A stretch of 24,838 nucleotides of DNA from an uncultured Alphaproteobacteria bacterium (GCA_937903315.1 CALCZO010000143.1:1-24838), one strand, 5' to 3'; positions 1 to 7,021 are shown, counted from the stretch's first letter. The notes: a model not told the origin generated them from the sequence alone. A program made the numbers and translations.

Positions 1-124
1 GCAGCGCGGGCAACCCGCCATCCACCGCATCGGTGACCAGAACCTGCGGTTCATCCTCACGCACCGTGACGATGGCCGCGGCCAGTCCGATTTCGATTCG
101 CGTTTCCGGCCTTGCTTCAACCAC
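1..124 (-). CDS. NUDIX-family protein, probable NadQ-like NAD regulator (5' end only)
   Basis: This minus-strand reading frame starts at GTG (122-124) and stays open to the left edge, so only about 41 N-terminal residues are present. They read RIEIGLAAAIVTV, then a short charged turn, EPQVLVT and DGGLPAL. That resembles the first strand of a NUDIX fold and the usual start of the alphaproteobacterial COG4111 (NadQ) proteins, where LPFGPFDP typically follows. NadQ proteins join a NUDIX-like domain to a winged helix and repress de novo NAD synthesis genes. An AGGTG lies about 9 nt before the GTG, and no ATG is available in frame upstream. The NUDIX box and the winged helix lie outside the window, so an ordinary NUDIX hydrolase cannot be excluded. 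The presence of nadA-nadB with palindromic operators at the far end of the window favours the NadQ reading. Confidence 0.5.
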   Translation of the reverse strand, partial: MVEARPETRIEIGLAAAIVTVREDEPQVLVTDAVDGGLPAL

Positions 125-243
125 TCGGATTGCACCTGAATTGCCGGAAAACCGGCCTTTTCGCAGCTTTGCCGCAGAGCAGACCCGCCTGCCTTGACCA
201 ATGGGAATCTAGCATGGGCATGGGACTTTGGCCGTAACTATTT

Positions 244-261
244 GGACGGGAAGGTCCGTCC
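244..261 (-). terminator. Stem-loop just after the HD hydrolase gene
   Basis: GGACGG and CCGTCC form a perfect 6-bp stem around a 6-nt loop. It begins 3 nt after the stop codon of the HD gene on the minus strand. No T-run follows, so it may be a weak terminator or a 3'-end stabilising hairpin rather than a classical intrinsic terminator. The rest of the 140-bp gap to the NUDIX gene holds only a second short hairpin at 143-156. Confidence 0.3.
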
Positions 262-264
262 GGA

Positions 265-873
265 TCAGGCATGGGGCAAAATTGACACGACCCGTGCAAG
301 ATAGCGCTCCTTGGCCTCGCTCGCGCTCCAGGGCTCCAGCATGGCGACAAGTTCGTGGGGCAGCGCGACACGGCGACCGAAAAACCGCTCCGCTTCCTGC
401 TCTTCAAACCCGGCCAGCGTCACCGCTTCATGATAGGCGGCGATGGCGTCCGCCTGCTTGGTCAGCGCGAGGACCTCCCTGGAGGGCGCAGGCGGCAGGC
501 CGAACCGCACCATCACGGCGGCAAGGATCCGCAGTTCGACCGCCTTGTAGCTGTCGTTCAGCATCGCCTTGAGCGGCGAAATCATGTCGCCGATGACGTA
601 TTCGGCCGCATCGTGCAGCAGGATCGCCAGCAGCGTGCGCGCCGGCAGGTCCGTGCGCAGCTGGCGGGCGACCGCCTCGACCAGCAGCGAATGCTGGGCG
701 ACGGAGAAGATGTGCGCGCCCCGCGTCTGGCCGTTCCAGCGGGCGACGCGGGCCAGACCATGCGCAATATCCTCGATCTCGATGTCGAACGGCGAGGGAT
801 CGATCAGATCCAGCCGCCGACCCGACAGCATCCGCTGCCAGGCGCGCGGCGGAGCGGCCGGCACACGCGCCAT
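265..873 (-). CDS. HD-domain phosphohydrolase (YfbR-like nucleotidase family)
   Basis: This 202-residue cytoplasmic protein belongs to the COG1896/YfbR-like HD superfamily, whose studied members are metal-dependent 5'-deoxynucleotidases. It has the expected metal ligands: His61 in VAQHSLLV, the His87-Asp88 pair in LLHDAAEYVIGD, and a later Asp in TKQADAIA. The N-terminal RRLDLIDP segment is typical of the alphaproteobacterial branch. I chose the ATG at 871-873 because a G-rich stretch precedes it and it starts 1 nt after the tag stop codon. An upstream GTG-type start at 909 would overlap tag by 35 bp. It is the last gene of ygfZ-tag-HD. Nucleotide-pool cleaning next to an alkylation-repair gene is plausible, but the actual substrate cannot be read from sequence. 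Confidence 0.85.
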   Translation of the reverse strand: MARVPAAPPRAWQRMLSGRRLDLIDPSPFDIEIEDIAHGLARVARWNGQTRGAHIFSVAQHSLLVEAVARQLRTDLPARTLLAILLHDAAEYVIGDMISPLKAMLNDSYKAVELRILAAVMVRFGLPPAPSREVLALTKQADAIAAYHEAVTLAGFEEQEAERFFGRRVALPHELVAMLEPWSASEAKERYLARVVSILPHA

Positions 874-874
874 G

Positions 875-1495
875 TCAGCCCCGCCCCGCCAGCGCCGCAC
901 ATTCGGCATGGCGATAGCAGCCGGTCAGATGGTCGTTGACCATGCCGGTCGCCTGCATGAAGGCATAGACGATCGTGGGTCCGCAGAAGGTGAAGCCGCG
1001 CTGTTTGAGGTCTTTGGAAATGGTGCGGGCCAGCGGCGTTTCGGCGGGCACCTGCTCGGCACCGGAAAAGGTGTTCTGGATCGGCGTCCCGTCGAGAAAA
1101 CCCCAGAGATAGCGGGAAAAACCCTGTTTCTCCATCAGATCGAGATAGGCGCGGGCCGACTTGACCGTGCCTTCAATCTTCATGCGGTTGCGGACGATGC
1201 CGGCATCAAGCATCAGCGCTGCGATCTTCTCCGGCCCGTAGCGGACGATGATCTCCGGTTCGAACCCGTCGAAGGCGCGGCGGAATCCGTCCCGCTTGCG
1301 CAGGATGGTGATCCACGACAGCCCGGCCTGGAACCCGTCGAGCAGCAGTTTTTCGAACAACGCCCGGTCGTCATATTCGGGCACGCCCCATTCGGTATCG
1401 TGATAGTCGAGGTACAACGGGTCGGTTCCCGGCCAGCGGCAGCGGGCCTTGCCGTCGGGATACAGGATCGCGGGGCGATGGACCGTATCGGTCAT
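875..1495 (-). CDS. tag: DNA-3-methyladenine glycosylase I
   Basis: This 206-residue base-excision repair enzyme removes 3-methyladenine from alkylated DNA. The family signature is clear: YHDTEWGVP near residues 31-39, QAGLSWITIL near 56-65, and VNDHLTGC near the C-terminus. The structural zinc ligands match the E. coli pattern: Cys19, His32, then His189-x3-Cys193. The residue aligned with E. coli Glu38, which contacts the base, is Asp53 in LLDGFQAGLSW. This is a conservative change. The start codon overlaps the ygfZ stop by 4 bp (ATGA), so translation is probably coupled. The stop is 1 nt before the HD hydrolase ATG. Length is close to the usual 187-200 residues, with a slightly longer N-terminus. 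Confidence 0.95.
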   Translation of the reverse strand: MTDTVHRPAILYPDGKARCRWPGTDPLYLDYHDTEWGVPEYDDRALFEKLLLDGFQAGLSWITILRKRDGFRRAFDGFEPEIIVRYGPEKIAALMLDAGIVRNRMKIEGTVKSARAYLDLMEKQGFSRYLWGFLDGTPIQNTFSGAEQVPAETPLARTISKDLKQRGFTFCGPTIVYAFMQATGMVNDHLTGCYRHAECAALAGRG

Positions 1496-2361
1496 GCCCC
1501 CTCTCCGCTGGTGATCGCGAACCGCGCATAGGGCGGAACCTCCGCCTTCAGCCCGATGCCCCCCGCCATGACCGGCTGGCCTGCGGCAACGGCATCGGCA
1601 TAGCGGTCGATCCGGATCGTTGCCAGCCCGGCTCCCGCGGCCTGCGATCCGGTCTTGCCGATGATACGCTCGCCGACGAACACGTCGACGCCCTCGCTCG
1701 GGGCAAAACCGCCGTCGTAGACCGCGCGGACAATCCGCGTGCGGGCCGTGCCGCGATGTTCCATGCGCGAGACGATCTCCTGCCCGACGTAGCAGCCCTT
1801 GTGGAAATCGACGCCGCCCAGCTGATCCATCAGCACTTCGTGCGGGAACGCATCGCTGTAGGCGAAATCCTTGCCGCCCTCGGGCACGACAAGGCCAATG
1901 CGGTGGCGATGGTACAGAACCGGGTCACCGCCCGCCGCCTCCAGCGCCTCGCGCGGGCCGATCAGGCGGGTCCCGAGCGCCGGCAGGCGCGGATCCACGA
2001 AGGGCAGCCAGTCCTCGGGGTCGTACTGAGCCGGCGCCACCACGGCACCGACGCCGAGCGTGGCGCTCATGTTGTCGATGCCGACCCGGGCCCTGAGCCT
2101 GTACAGCCCCAGACGCTGGACGAGATCGTCGGCCAGCACGCGCGGGCAATCGAGATAGAACCCGCCGCCGTCGGCGGCATCGGCCTCGACGACGAAGAAA
2201 TCGCACAGGATCTTGCCCTGCGGCGACAGCAGCGCGGCAAAGGCGGGCTTGCCGGGAGCGACCTTGTCCATGTCGGCGGTCACGAGCCCATTGAGAAACG
2301 TCCGGGCGTCGGCGCCTGCGACTGCGACGATGCCGCGATCAGGCAGGAAGATGACAGGCAT
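1492..2361 (-). CDS. ygfZ: YgfZ/GcvT-type folate-binding protein
   Basis: This 289-residue cytoplasmic protein is a tetrahydrofolate-binding relative of GcvT that helps build or repair iron-sulfur enzymes such as MiaB. The diagnostic motif KGCYVGQE sits at residues 188-195 with the functional Cys190, followed by the usual SRMEHRG. The N-terminal half has the GcvT-like segment GADARTFLNGLVTADM, and LLSPQGKILCDF follows. I chose the ATG at 2359-2361 because homologues begin just before a similar LPDRG segment; the frame is open 28 codons further upstream, but that part is not conserved-looking. It leads the coupled ygfZ-tag-HD set and is transcribed divergently from the dihydroorotase gene. NadA, encoded in this window, is itself an Fe-S enzyme, but I see no direct link. 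Confidence 0.93.
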   Translation of the reverse strand: MPVIFLPDRGIVAVAGADARTFLNGLVTADMDKVAPGKPAFAALLSPQGKILCDFFVVEADAADGGGFYLDCPRVLADDLVQRLGLYRLRARVGIDNMSATLGVGAVVAPAQYDPEDWLPFVDPRLPALGTRLIGPREALEAAGGDPVLYHRHRIGLVVPEGGKDFAYSDAFPHEVLMDQLGGVDFHKGCYVGQEIVSRMEHRGTARTRIVRAVYDGGFAPSEGVDVFVGERIIGKTGSQAAGAGLATIRIDRYADAVAAGQPVMAGGIGLKAEVPPYARFAITSGEGA

Positions 2362-2411
2362 GAGGGCATCCGATGCTGGTCGCGAGGAAATAACCGGGGA
2401 CGGGCGACGGC

Positions 2412-2440
2412 TTGCGGCCCGCGCCTGGCTGACATATGGG
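2412..2440 (+). promoter_or_regulatory. Possible promoter of the dihydroorotase gene
   Basis: TTGCGG (2412-2417) and TATGGG (2435-2440) are separated by 17 bp and lie about 62 bp before the dihydroorotase ATG. Both hexamers match consensus only in the first three positions, so this is a weak prediction. Its -10 overlaps that of the opposing ygfZ candidate. Confidence 0.25.
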
Positions 2441-2459
2441 GCCACGCGCTGCTACTCAA
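2431..2459 (-). promoter_or_regulatory. Possible promoter of the ygfZ-tag-HD unit
   Basis: Read on the minus strand, TTGAGT (2459-2454) and TATGTC (2436-2431) are spaced by 17 bp, about 70 bp upstream of the ygfZ ATG. The two divergent -10 elements share the bases CATATG, so polymerase binding in the two directions would exclude each other. Confidence 0.28.
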
Positions 2460-2501
2460 GAGCAAGCGACGATTTTCCATCTGACTGCGAAAGAGACCGC
2501 C

Positions 2502-3833
2502 ATGGCCCGTTCCTTCGACACCGTGCTGAAAGGCGCCAGCCTCGTCAACCATGACGGCATCGGCCAGCGTGATCTCGGGCTTCTGGACGGGCGGATCGCG
2601 GCGATCGGCAGCCTTTCCGGCGCGCCGGCGGCGGAGACGATCGACTGCACCGGCCTGACGATCCTGCCCGGCGTCATCGATACGCAGGTGCATTTCCGCG
2701 AACCGGGGCTGACCCACAAGGAAGACCTCGAAACCGGCTCGCGCGCCGCCGTGATGGGCGGGGTGACCGGCGTGTTCGAGATGCCCAACACCAACCCGAC
2801 CACCACCAGCGCGGCGGCGCTGGCGGACAAGATCGGCCGCGCGCATCACCGGATGCATTGCGATTTCGCTTTCTGGGTCGGCGGCACGGCGGACAACATC
2901 GATGATCTGCCGGAGCTTGAGCGCCTGCCGGGGGCGGCCGGCATCAAGGTGTTCATCGGCTCCTCCACCGGCACGCTGCTGGTCGAGGATGATCCGACGC
3001 TCCGGCGCATCCTGTCGGTGATCAGCCGGCGCTCGGCCTACCATTGCGAGGATGAGGCACGGCTGCGCGAGCGGATGTCCTGCCGCGTGCCCGGCGATCC
3101 GTCATCGCACCCGGTCTGGCGCGACGCGGAGGCCGCGCTGATTGCCACCAGGCGGCTGGTGGCGCTGGCGCGCGATCTCAACAAGCCGGTCCATGTGCTG
3201 CATGTCTCGACTGCCGACGAGATGGATTTCCTGAAAGATCACAAGGATATCGCTTCGGTCGAGGTAACGCCGCACCATCTGACGCTGGTTGCGCCTGACT
3301 GTTACCAGCGGCTCGGCGCCTATGCCCAGATGAACCCGCCGGTGCGGGACGAACGCCATCGCGCCGGGCTGTGGCGCGGGCTGGATCAGGGCGTGGCCGA
3401 TATTCTGGGGTCCGACCATGCGCCGCATACGCGCGAGGAAAAGGACCACGCCTATCCGGCCACCCACTCGGGCATGACGGGCGTGCAGACGCTGGTACCG
3501 ACGATGCTCGATCATGTGGCGGCCGGGCGGCTCAGCCTGCAACGGTTCGTGGACATGACCAGCGCCGGGCCGGCGCGGCTGTTCGGCATCGCCGGCAAGG
3601 GGCGGATCGCCGTCGGCTATGATGCAGACCTGACGATTGTCGACCTGAAACGCCGGGAAACAATCACCAACGGCTGGATCGCCTCGCGCTGCGGCTGGAC
3701 GCCGTATGACGGGATGACCGTCACCGGCTGGCCGGTCGGCACCGTCGTGCGCGGGCGCAGGGTGATGTGGGAGGGCGAGTTGACCGGCCCCTCCAGTGGC
3801 GAGGCCGTGCGGTTCACCGCTTCGCGGCGCTGA
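2502..3833 (+). CDS. Dihydroorotase-family amidohydrolase (variant metal site)
   Basis: This 443-residue amidohydrolase belongs to the class I dihydroorotase branch, which interconverts carbamoyl-aspartate and dihydroorotate in pyrimidine synthesis. Family landmarks are VHFREPG (63-69), FEMPNTNP (92-99), YHCEDE with His181, VLHVST with His234, and LGSDHAPH with Asp305. The metal motif is usually His-x-His, but here it reads Gln62-Val-His64, so one ligand is missing. Lys149 in GIKVF is available as a carboxylysine-type bridge. This DTQVHFREPG form recurs, as I recall, in a group of alphaproteobacterial proteins annotated as dihydroorotase, so it is probably not a sequencing error. I chose the ATG at 2502 because AAGAGA precedes it and MARSFDTVLKG is a typical start. 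No pyrB or second pyrC is nearby. Allantoinase or hydantoinase activity remains possible. Confidence 0.85.
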   Translation: MARSFDTVLKGASLVNHDGIGQRDLGLLDGRIAAIGSLSGAPAAETIDCTGLTILPGVIDTQVHFREPGLTHKEDLETGSRAAVMGGVTGVFEMPNTNPTTTSAAALADKIGRAHHRMHCDFAFWVGGTADNIDDLPELERLPGAAGIKVFIGSSTGTLLVEDDPTLRRILSVISRRSAYHCEDEARLRERMSCRVPGDPSSHPVWRDAEAALIATRRLVALARDLNKPVHVLHVSTADEMDFLKDHKDIASVEVTPHHLTLVAPDCYQRLGAYAQMNPPVRDERHRAGLWRGLDQGVADILGSDHAPHTREEKDHAYPATHSGMTGVQTLVPTMLDHVAAGRLSLQRFVDMTSAGPARLFGIAGKGRIAVGYDADLTIVDLKRRETITNGWIASRCGWTPYDGMTVTGWPVGTVVRGRRVMWEGELTGPSSGEAVRFTASRR

Positions 3834-4100
3834 TCACTGGCGGGTCCGCTCGACGGTGAATTCACCGCGGCGGATGCGTTCGGGCAACCGCTCGGCAAAA
3901 GCGGCGACCGGCTCCTCGCCATAGGTCTCGACAAACTCCTTGAGCGCGGCAAACAGCGCGGCCTGGGCGAGGCAATCGCCCTCGATGCCGTCCATCCGGC
4001 CTTCGGCAAACGCCTCGCTCATATACATGAACGCGGCCCTGCGCTGGGCGGCGAATTCGGCTTCGTCTGCGTCCTGCTCGGTCATCTGCGCCATTGCCAT
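3834..4100 (-). CDS. Small uncharacterised protein, 88 residues
   Basis: I do not recognise this protein as a named family. It is acidic and helix-prone, with no signal peptide, membrane segment or cysteine pair; its only Cys is in GDCLAQAALFAAL. The pattern of Ala, Glu and aromatic residues (FMYMSEAFAEG, LKEFVETYGEE, AAFAERLPERIRRGEF) suggests a compact soluble helical fold. Three in-frame ATGs (residues 1, 3 and 6) lie close together and the ribosome site is weak, so the start is uncertain by a few codons. Its stop codon abuts the dihydroorotase stop without a spacer (TGATCA). It lies 122 bp after the TIGR02301 gene on the same strand, so it may be read from the pdxH unit or from its own promoter. 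Codon and base use match the neighbours, so I believe it is a real gene. Confidence 0.65.
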   Translation of the reverse strand: MAMAQMTEQDADEAEFAAQRRAAFMYMSEAFAEGRMDGIEGDCLAQAALFAALKEFVETYGEEPVAAFAERLPERIRRGEFTVERTRQ

Positions 4101-4213
4101 GCCTGTCTGTCGCGGTCGCTGGAACCGCCTTGATCACGGCAGGGACCCTAGAGCGGAACAGCGGCGGTGGGGAGCCAAGTCTTTCAAAAAGGTTAACAGC
4201 GGGGCGGCAATTG

Positions 4214-4233
4214 TCGGCACTGTCAGGTGCCGA
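4214..4233 (-). promoter_or_regulatory. Hairpin with the TIGR02301 stop codon in its loop
   Basis: TCGGCAC (4214-4220) and GTGCCGA (4227-4233) form a perfect 7-bp stem with a 6-nt loop. The loop carries the stop codon of the TIGR02301 gene (4223-4225). No T-run follows directly, although a short T5 tract occurs about 25 nt further along the transcript. It could mark the 3' end of the pdxH unit. Beyond it, the gap to the small gene shows nothing else clear. Confidence 0.3.
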
Positions 4234-4669
4234 AGCGGCCGGTCAGTTCGGCAGCGATCCGGGCCCCCTCGCGGGCGAGGCGATCGAGCGCCAGCCGACC
4301 GGCATCGGTGCAGGTGTGATGGGTCGCCTGATAGCCGGAGTAGCCGCGGTTGAACGCCCCGGCGAGGCGTTCGCGGCCCGTCAGCGTCGGCGCTTCGGCC
4401 TCCATCAATTCCGTCATCTTGGCGCGCCACAGCGCGCCGCCGCCCGTGCCGTCGGCAGCAGCAGGCGCGCAGAGATCACCAAGGTAACTGAGCGCGCCGA
4501 GCACTTCGGAGAGCTTGAGCAAGTGCGGCTCATAGGCCGGGGGTGGCGCCTCGACCGGGGGCGGAGGTGCCCTGTCCTGCTGCGGCACACCGCGCGACTG
4601 GGACGCGACCGGGCTGGCCAGCCCGAGCGCAAGGCCAGCGACAACGGCCAGCCAGACCGCCCGTGTCAT
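4223..4669 (-). CDS. TIGR02301-family exported protein
   Basis: This 148-residue protein has a Sec-type signal peptide (residues 1 to about 23, cleaved near PVASQ), then a proline-rich linker (PPPPVEAPPP). The mature domain fits the alphaproteobacterial TIGR02301 family of unknown function: LSEVLGALSYLGDLC, then WRAKMTELMEAEAP, FNRGYSGY, CTDAGRLAL and a final EGARIAAELTGRFG. Two cysteines (in GDLC and HTCTD) could pair in the periplasm. Its ATG overlaps the stop of the NUDIX gene by 4 bp (ATGA), so it is the last coupled gene of pdxH-SDR-NUDIX-TIGR02301. The function is not known. Placement after a NUDIX enzyme is common in this group of bacteria to my recollection, but it does not reveal a role. 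Confidence 0.85.
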   Translation of the reverse strand: MTRAVWLAVVAGLALGLASPVASQSRGVPQQDRAPPPPVEAPPPAYEPHLLKLSEVLGALSYLGDLCAPAAADGTGGGALWRAKMTELMEAEAPTLTGRERLAGAFNRGYSGYQATHHTCTDAGRLALDRLAREGARIAAELTGRFGT

Positions 4670-5109
4670 GCCCCCGCCTCCCCGGCGATGCGACGGGCGG
4701 CATTGACCAGCACGCCGCGCAGGCCGCCGGTCATCGGCAGATCGCCCGGCTGGTGCGGATCGACCCAGCGCAGATCGTCGGCCTCTGCTGTCTCGACGCC
4801 CTCGCCATCCTGCCAGTGGGCGGCAAAGACGACCACGGCGGCATGGTTGCGGACCCGGCCATCGTCATCATGGATGATGACCTCGGCGACGTCAGCCAGA
4901 CCGGCGATGCGGGCGGTGATGCCGGTTTCCTCGGCCAGTTCGCGCAAGGCGGCTTCTTCCAGCCGCTCGCCGCATTCGACCATGCCGCCGGGCAGCGAAT
5001 ACTGCCCGATCCCCGCCCCGCTGAGGCGCCGGGCCAGCAACACGCGCCCGCCCCTGAACACCGCCACGCTGGCGGCCAGAAACGGGCGCTGCGGGTAGAG
5101 CCGGCTCAT
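4666..5109 (-). CDS. NUDIX hydrolase
   Basis: This 147-residue cytoplasmic enzyme has a complete NUDIX box at residues 42-64, fitting G-x5-E-x7-REL-x-EE-x-GI, with the metal-binding RELAEE. The preceding IGQYSLPGG strand and the short N-terminal RPFLAASVAVF strand are typical of ADP-ribose or nucleoside-diphosphate-linked hydrolases. The exact substrate cannot be read. I chose the ATG at 5107-5109 because it overlaps the SDR stop by 4 bp (ATGA) and matches the usual start just before the first beta strand; the frame is open much further upstream but only as a shadow of the SDR gene. Its own stop overlaps the start of the TIGR02301 gene. A house-cleaning role is the default inference. Confidence 0.9.
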   Translation of the reverse strand: MSRLYPQRPFLAASVAVFRGGRVLLARRLSGAGIGQYSLPGGMVECGERLEEAALRELAEETGITARIAGLADVAEVIIHDDDGRVRNHAAVVVFAAHWQDGEGVETAEADDLRWVDPHQPGDLPMTGGLRGVLVNAARRIAGEAGA

Positions 5110-5849
5110 ACGTGCTGGCCACCATTGATGTGGAGTTCCGCCCCGGTGACATAGGACGACTTGTCGGTGCACATGAAATAGATCGCCTTTGCGACCTCTT
5201 CGGGGGTGCCCAGACGACGCATCGGCAAGGTCTCGACGATCTTCTCTGTCCCCGGCGAGAGGATCGAGGTGTCGATCTCGCCCGGCGAGATGGCATTGAC
5301 CCGCACGCCCGACGGCCCGAAATCGGCCGCCATCTCGCGGGTCAGCGCCTGCAGGGCCGCCTTCGACGTCGCATAGGCAGCGCCGGCAAAGGGATGGACG
5401 CGCGAGCCGGCAATCGAGGTGACATTGACCACCGCGCCCCGCGTCGCTGTCAGTTCCATGATCAGCCCGCGTGCCAGCAGGATCGGCGCATAGAAATTGA
5501 CCTGAAACACCCGCTGCCAGTCGCCCAGAGCGGTATCGATGGCGCCAAGGCGCGCACCGCCCGCCCCTTTGGGCGACACACCGGCGTTGTTGACCAGCGC
5601 GTGAAGCCGGCCATCGGGCAGGCGCCGACGGATCTCGTCGATGGCGCGGCGGGTATCGTCGGGATCGGACAGGTCGACCTGGATGTGATCGTCGCGCCCC
5701 GCTTCCCACGGGCAATCTTCCGGAAACGGCTGACGCGAGCACGCAAGGACGCGCCACCCGGCAGAGGAAAAGCGCTTGACCGTGGCGTGGCCGATGCCAC
5801 GCGAGGCGCCGGTGAGCAGCAGGGTCCGGCGTTCGGCGTTGGTCTGCAT
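5106..5849 (-). CDS. SDR-family NAD(P)-dependent oxidoreductase
   Basis: This classical short-chain dehydrogenase/reductase has 247 residues. It carries the nucleotide-binding TGASRGIG near the N-terminus (13-20), NNAG at 87-90, and the catalytic set Asn118, Ser145, Tyr159 and Lys163 (YATSK). The C-terminal TGAELHINGGQHV is also family-typical. There is no Asp or Arg pattern that settles NAD against NADP. Two in-frame ATGs are present (5855 and 5849). I prefer 5849 because AGGA lies 8 nt before it but only 2 nt before the other. The gene starts 12 nt after the pdxH stop and its end overlaps the NUDIX start (ATGA). The substrate is unknown; the pdxH context hints at a metabolite near vitamin B6 or general carbonyl clean-up, but this is only inference. 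Confidence 0.9.
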   Translation of the reverse strand: MQTNAERRTLLLTGASRGIGHATVKRFSSAGWRVLACSRQPFPEDCPWEAGRDDHIQVDLSDPDDTRRAIDEIRRRLPDGRLHALVNNAGVSPKGAGGARLGAIDTALGDWQRVFQVNFYAPILLARGLIMELTATRGAVVNVTSIAGSRVHPFAGAAYATSKAALQALTREMAADFGPSGVRVNAISPGEIDTSILSPGTEKIVETLPMRRLGTPEEVAKAIYFMCTDKSSYVTGAELHINGGQHV

Positions 5850-5861
5850 CGTCATCGTCCT

Positions 5862-6464
5862 TTACGGGTAGAGCCGGGTCCGGCTCCACGGTTGATGGGC
5901 GTCCGCGCGGCGAAACACCGAGCGGTCATGCAGCCGGAACGGCCGGTCGTGCCAGAACTCGATCTCGACCGGCACGACCCTGAAGCCGCTCCAGTGTGGC
6001 GGGCGCGGCACCTCGCCGACGCCGAAGCGCGCGCCATGATACACCACCGCCTTCTCCAGCGCGAAGCGGCTTTCAAGCGCACGCGACTGCTGCGACGCCC
6101 AGGCACCGATGCGGGCATCACGCGGGCGGGAGGCGAAATAGGCATCCGCTTCCGCATCGGCAACCTGCTCGACATGGCCACGGAACCGCACCTGCCGGCG
6201 CAGGCTCTTCCAGTGCAGCACACCGGATGCCTTGCGCTGGCCCAGCAGCTCCTGGCCCTTGGCGCTCTCGAAGTTGGTGTAAAAGACGAAACCCCGGCTA
6301 TCGACGTCCTTCAGCAGCACCATGCGGACATTCGGCATGCCTTCCGAATCAACGCTGGCCAGCGCCATGGCGTTGGGATCGTTGACCTCGCTCCGCGTCG
6401 CCTCATCCAACCAGCCGCGAAACAGGGAAAACGGCTCGTCTACTGCGGTAAAGTCATCGGACAT
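5862..6464 (-). CDS. pdxH: Pyridoxamine 5'-phosphate oxidase
   Basis: This 200-residue FMN enzyme oxidises pyridoxine or pyridoxamine 5'-phosphate to pyridoxal 5'-phosphate, the last step of vitamin B6 synthesis and salvage. Recognisable segments are NAMALASVDSEGMPNVRMVLLK at the N-terminal flavin site, GFVFYTNFESAKG, LHWKSLRRQVRFRG, and the C-terminal FRLHDRSVFRR with the usual Arg-Leu-x-Pro end (RLYP). Length is typical. The ATG at 6462-6464 has AAGGA about 9 nt upstream. It heads a minus-strand unit with the SDR, NUDIX and TIGR02301 genes and is divergent from the lipoprotein gene, from which it is separated by only 56 bp that must hold both promoters. Confidence 0.96.
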   Translation of the reverse strand: MSDDFTAVDEPFSLFRGWLDEATRSEVNDPNAMALASVDSEGMPNVRMVLLKDVDSRGFVFYTNFESAKGQELLGQRKASGVLHWKSLRRQVRFRGHVEQVADAEADAYFASRPRDARIGAWASQQSRALESRFALEKAVVYHGARFGVGEVPRPPHWSGFRVVPVEIEFWHDRPFRLHDRSVFRRADAHQPWSRTRLYP

Positions 6465-6520
6465 TAACGGTTTTCCTTTGAAATGACCTTGGGGCTTTTG
6501 ACGGTCAGGCAGGGCTATCC

Positions 6521-7021
6521 GTGCGTTTGTTGTTCAGTACGTTTTATTATAGCGCCGCGACGCGGCAAAGCGCGAGAGGCGTTCGGCTCTTGCGACGGGT
6601 TTGTTTTGCCTGCCTGCTGCTGCCCGTTGTCGCTGCCTGCAGCGTGACCATGCCGATCGCAGCGCTCCACGGCGATGACGACGTGACCGGCTCGATCAGC
6701 AAGCCGATCACCATCCTGTCGCCGAAACTCGATGCCGAGGACTGGCGGCGGGCCCAGTCGGCGCTGACGCTGGCGGTCGATCCACAGGGCAACGGCGCGC
6801 CGGTGCAGTGGGACAATCCGGTGTCCGGCCATAAGGGCAGTTTCGCCGCCGCCGGGCCGCTCTACGTTCTCGAAGACCGCGTCTGCCGGTCGTTCATCGC
6901 CACGGTTCAGGCCGGCGGAGGCGAAGATCATGTGCAGGGCAGTTCCTGCCGTCTCGGGCCGAACGAATGGCTGATCCGCGAAGCCAAGCCATGGGCAAAA
7001 CCGGGATCAAACGCCCGCTAA
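6521..7021 (+). CDS. RT0821/Lpp0805-family lipoprotein
   Basis: This 166-residue predicted lipoprotein has a long basic N-region, a hydrophobic stretch (VCFACLLLPVVAAC) and a lipobox VAAC with Cys40. After a DVTGSI linker, the mature part has the pattern WDNPVSGHKGSF, then CRSFIATV and GSSCRLGPNEW. These match the RT0821/Lpp0805 surface-antigen family (16-17 kDa antigen relatives). The likely location is the outer membrane or periplasmic face. The start is a GTG at 6521 with AGGAGGG-like bases (AGGCAGGG) just upstream; no ATG exists before the signal peptide, although an internal TTG could shorten the N-region. The gene is divergent from pdxH and lies 70 bp before the J-protein gene, with which it may be co-transcribed. 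Function is unknown. Confidence 0.75.
   Translation: MRLLFSTFYYSAATRQSARGVRLLRRVCFACLLLPVVAACSVTMPIAALHGDDDVTGSISKPITILSPKLDAEDWRRAQSALTLAVDPQGNGAPVQWDNPVSGHKGSFAAAGPLYVLEDRVCRSFIATVQAGGGEDHVQGSSCRLGPNEWLIREAKPWAKPGSNAR

Noticed and set aside
143..156. GCCGG-AAAA-CCGGC hairpin followed by CTTTT, resembling a plus-strand terminator
   Set aside because: No plus-strand gene precedes it. On the minus strand, where the genes lie, no T-run follows it.
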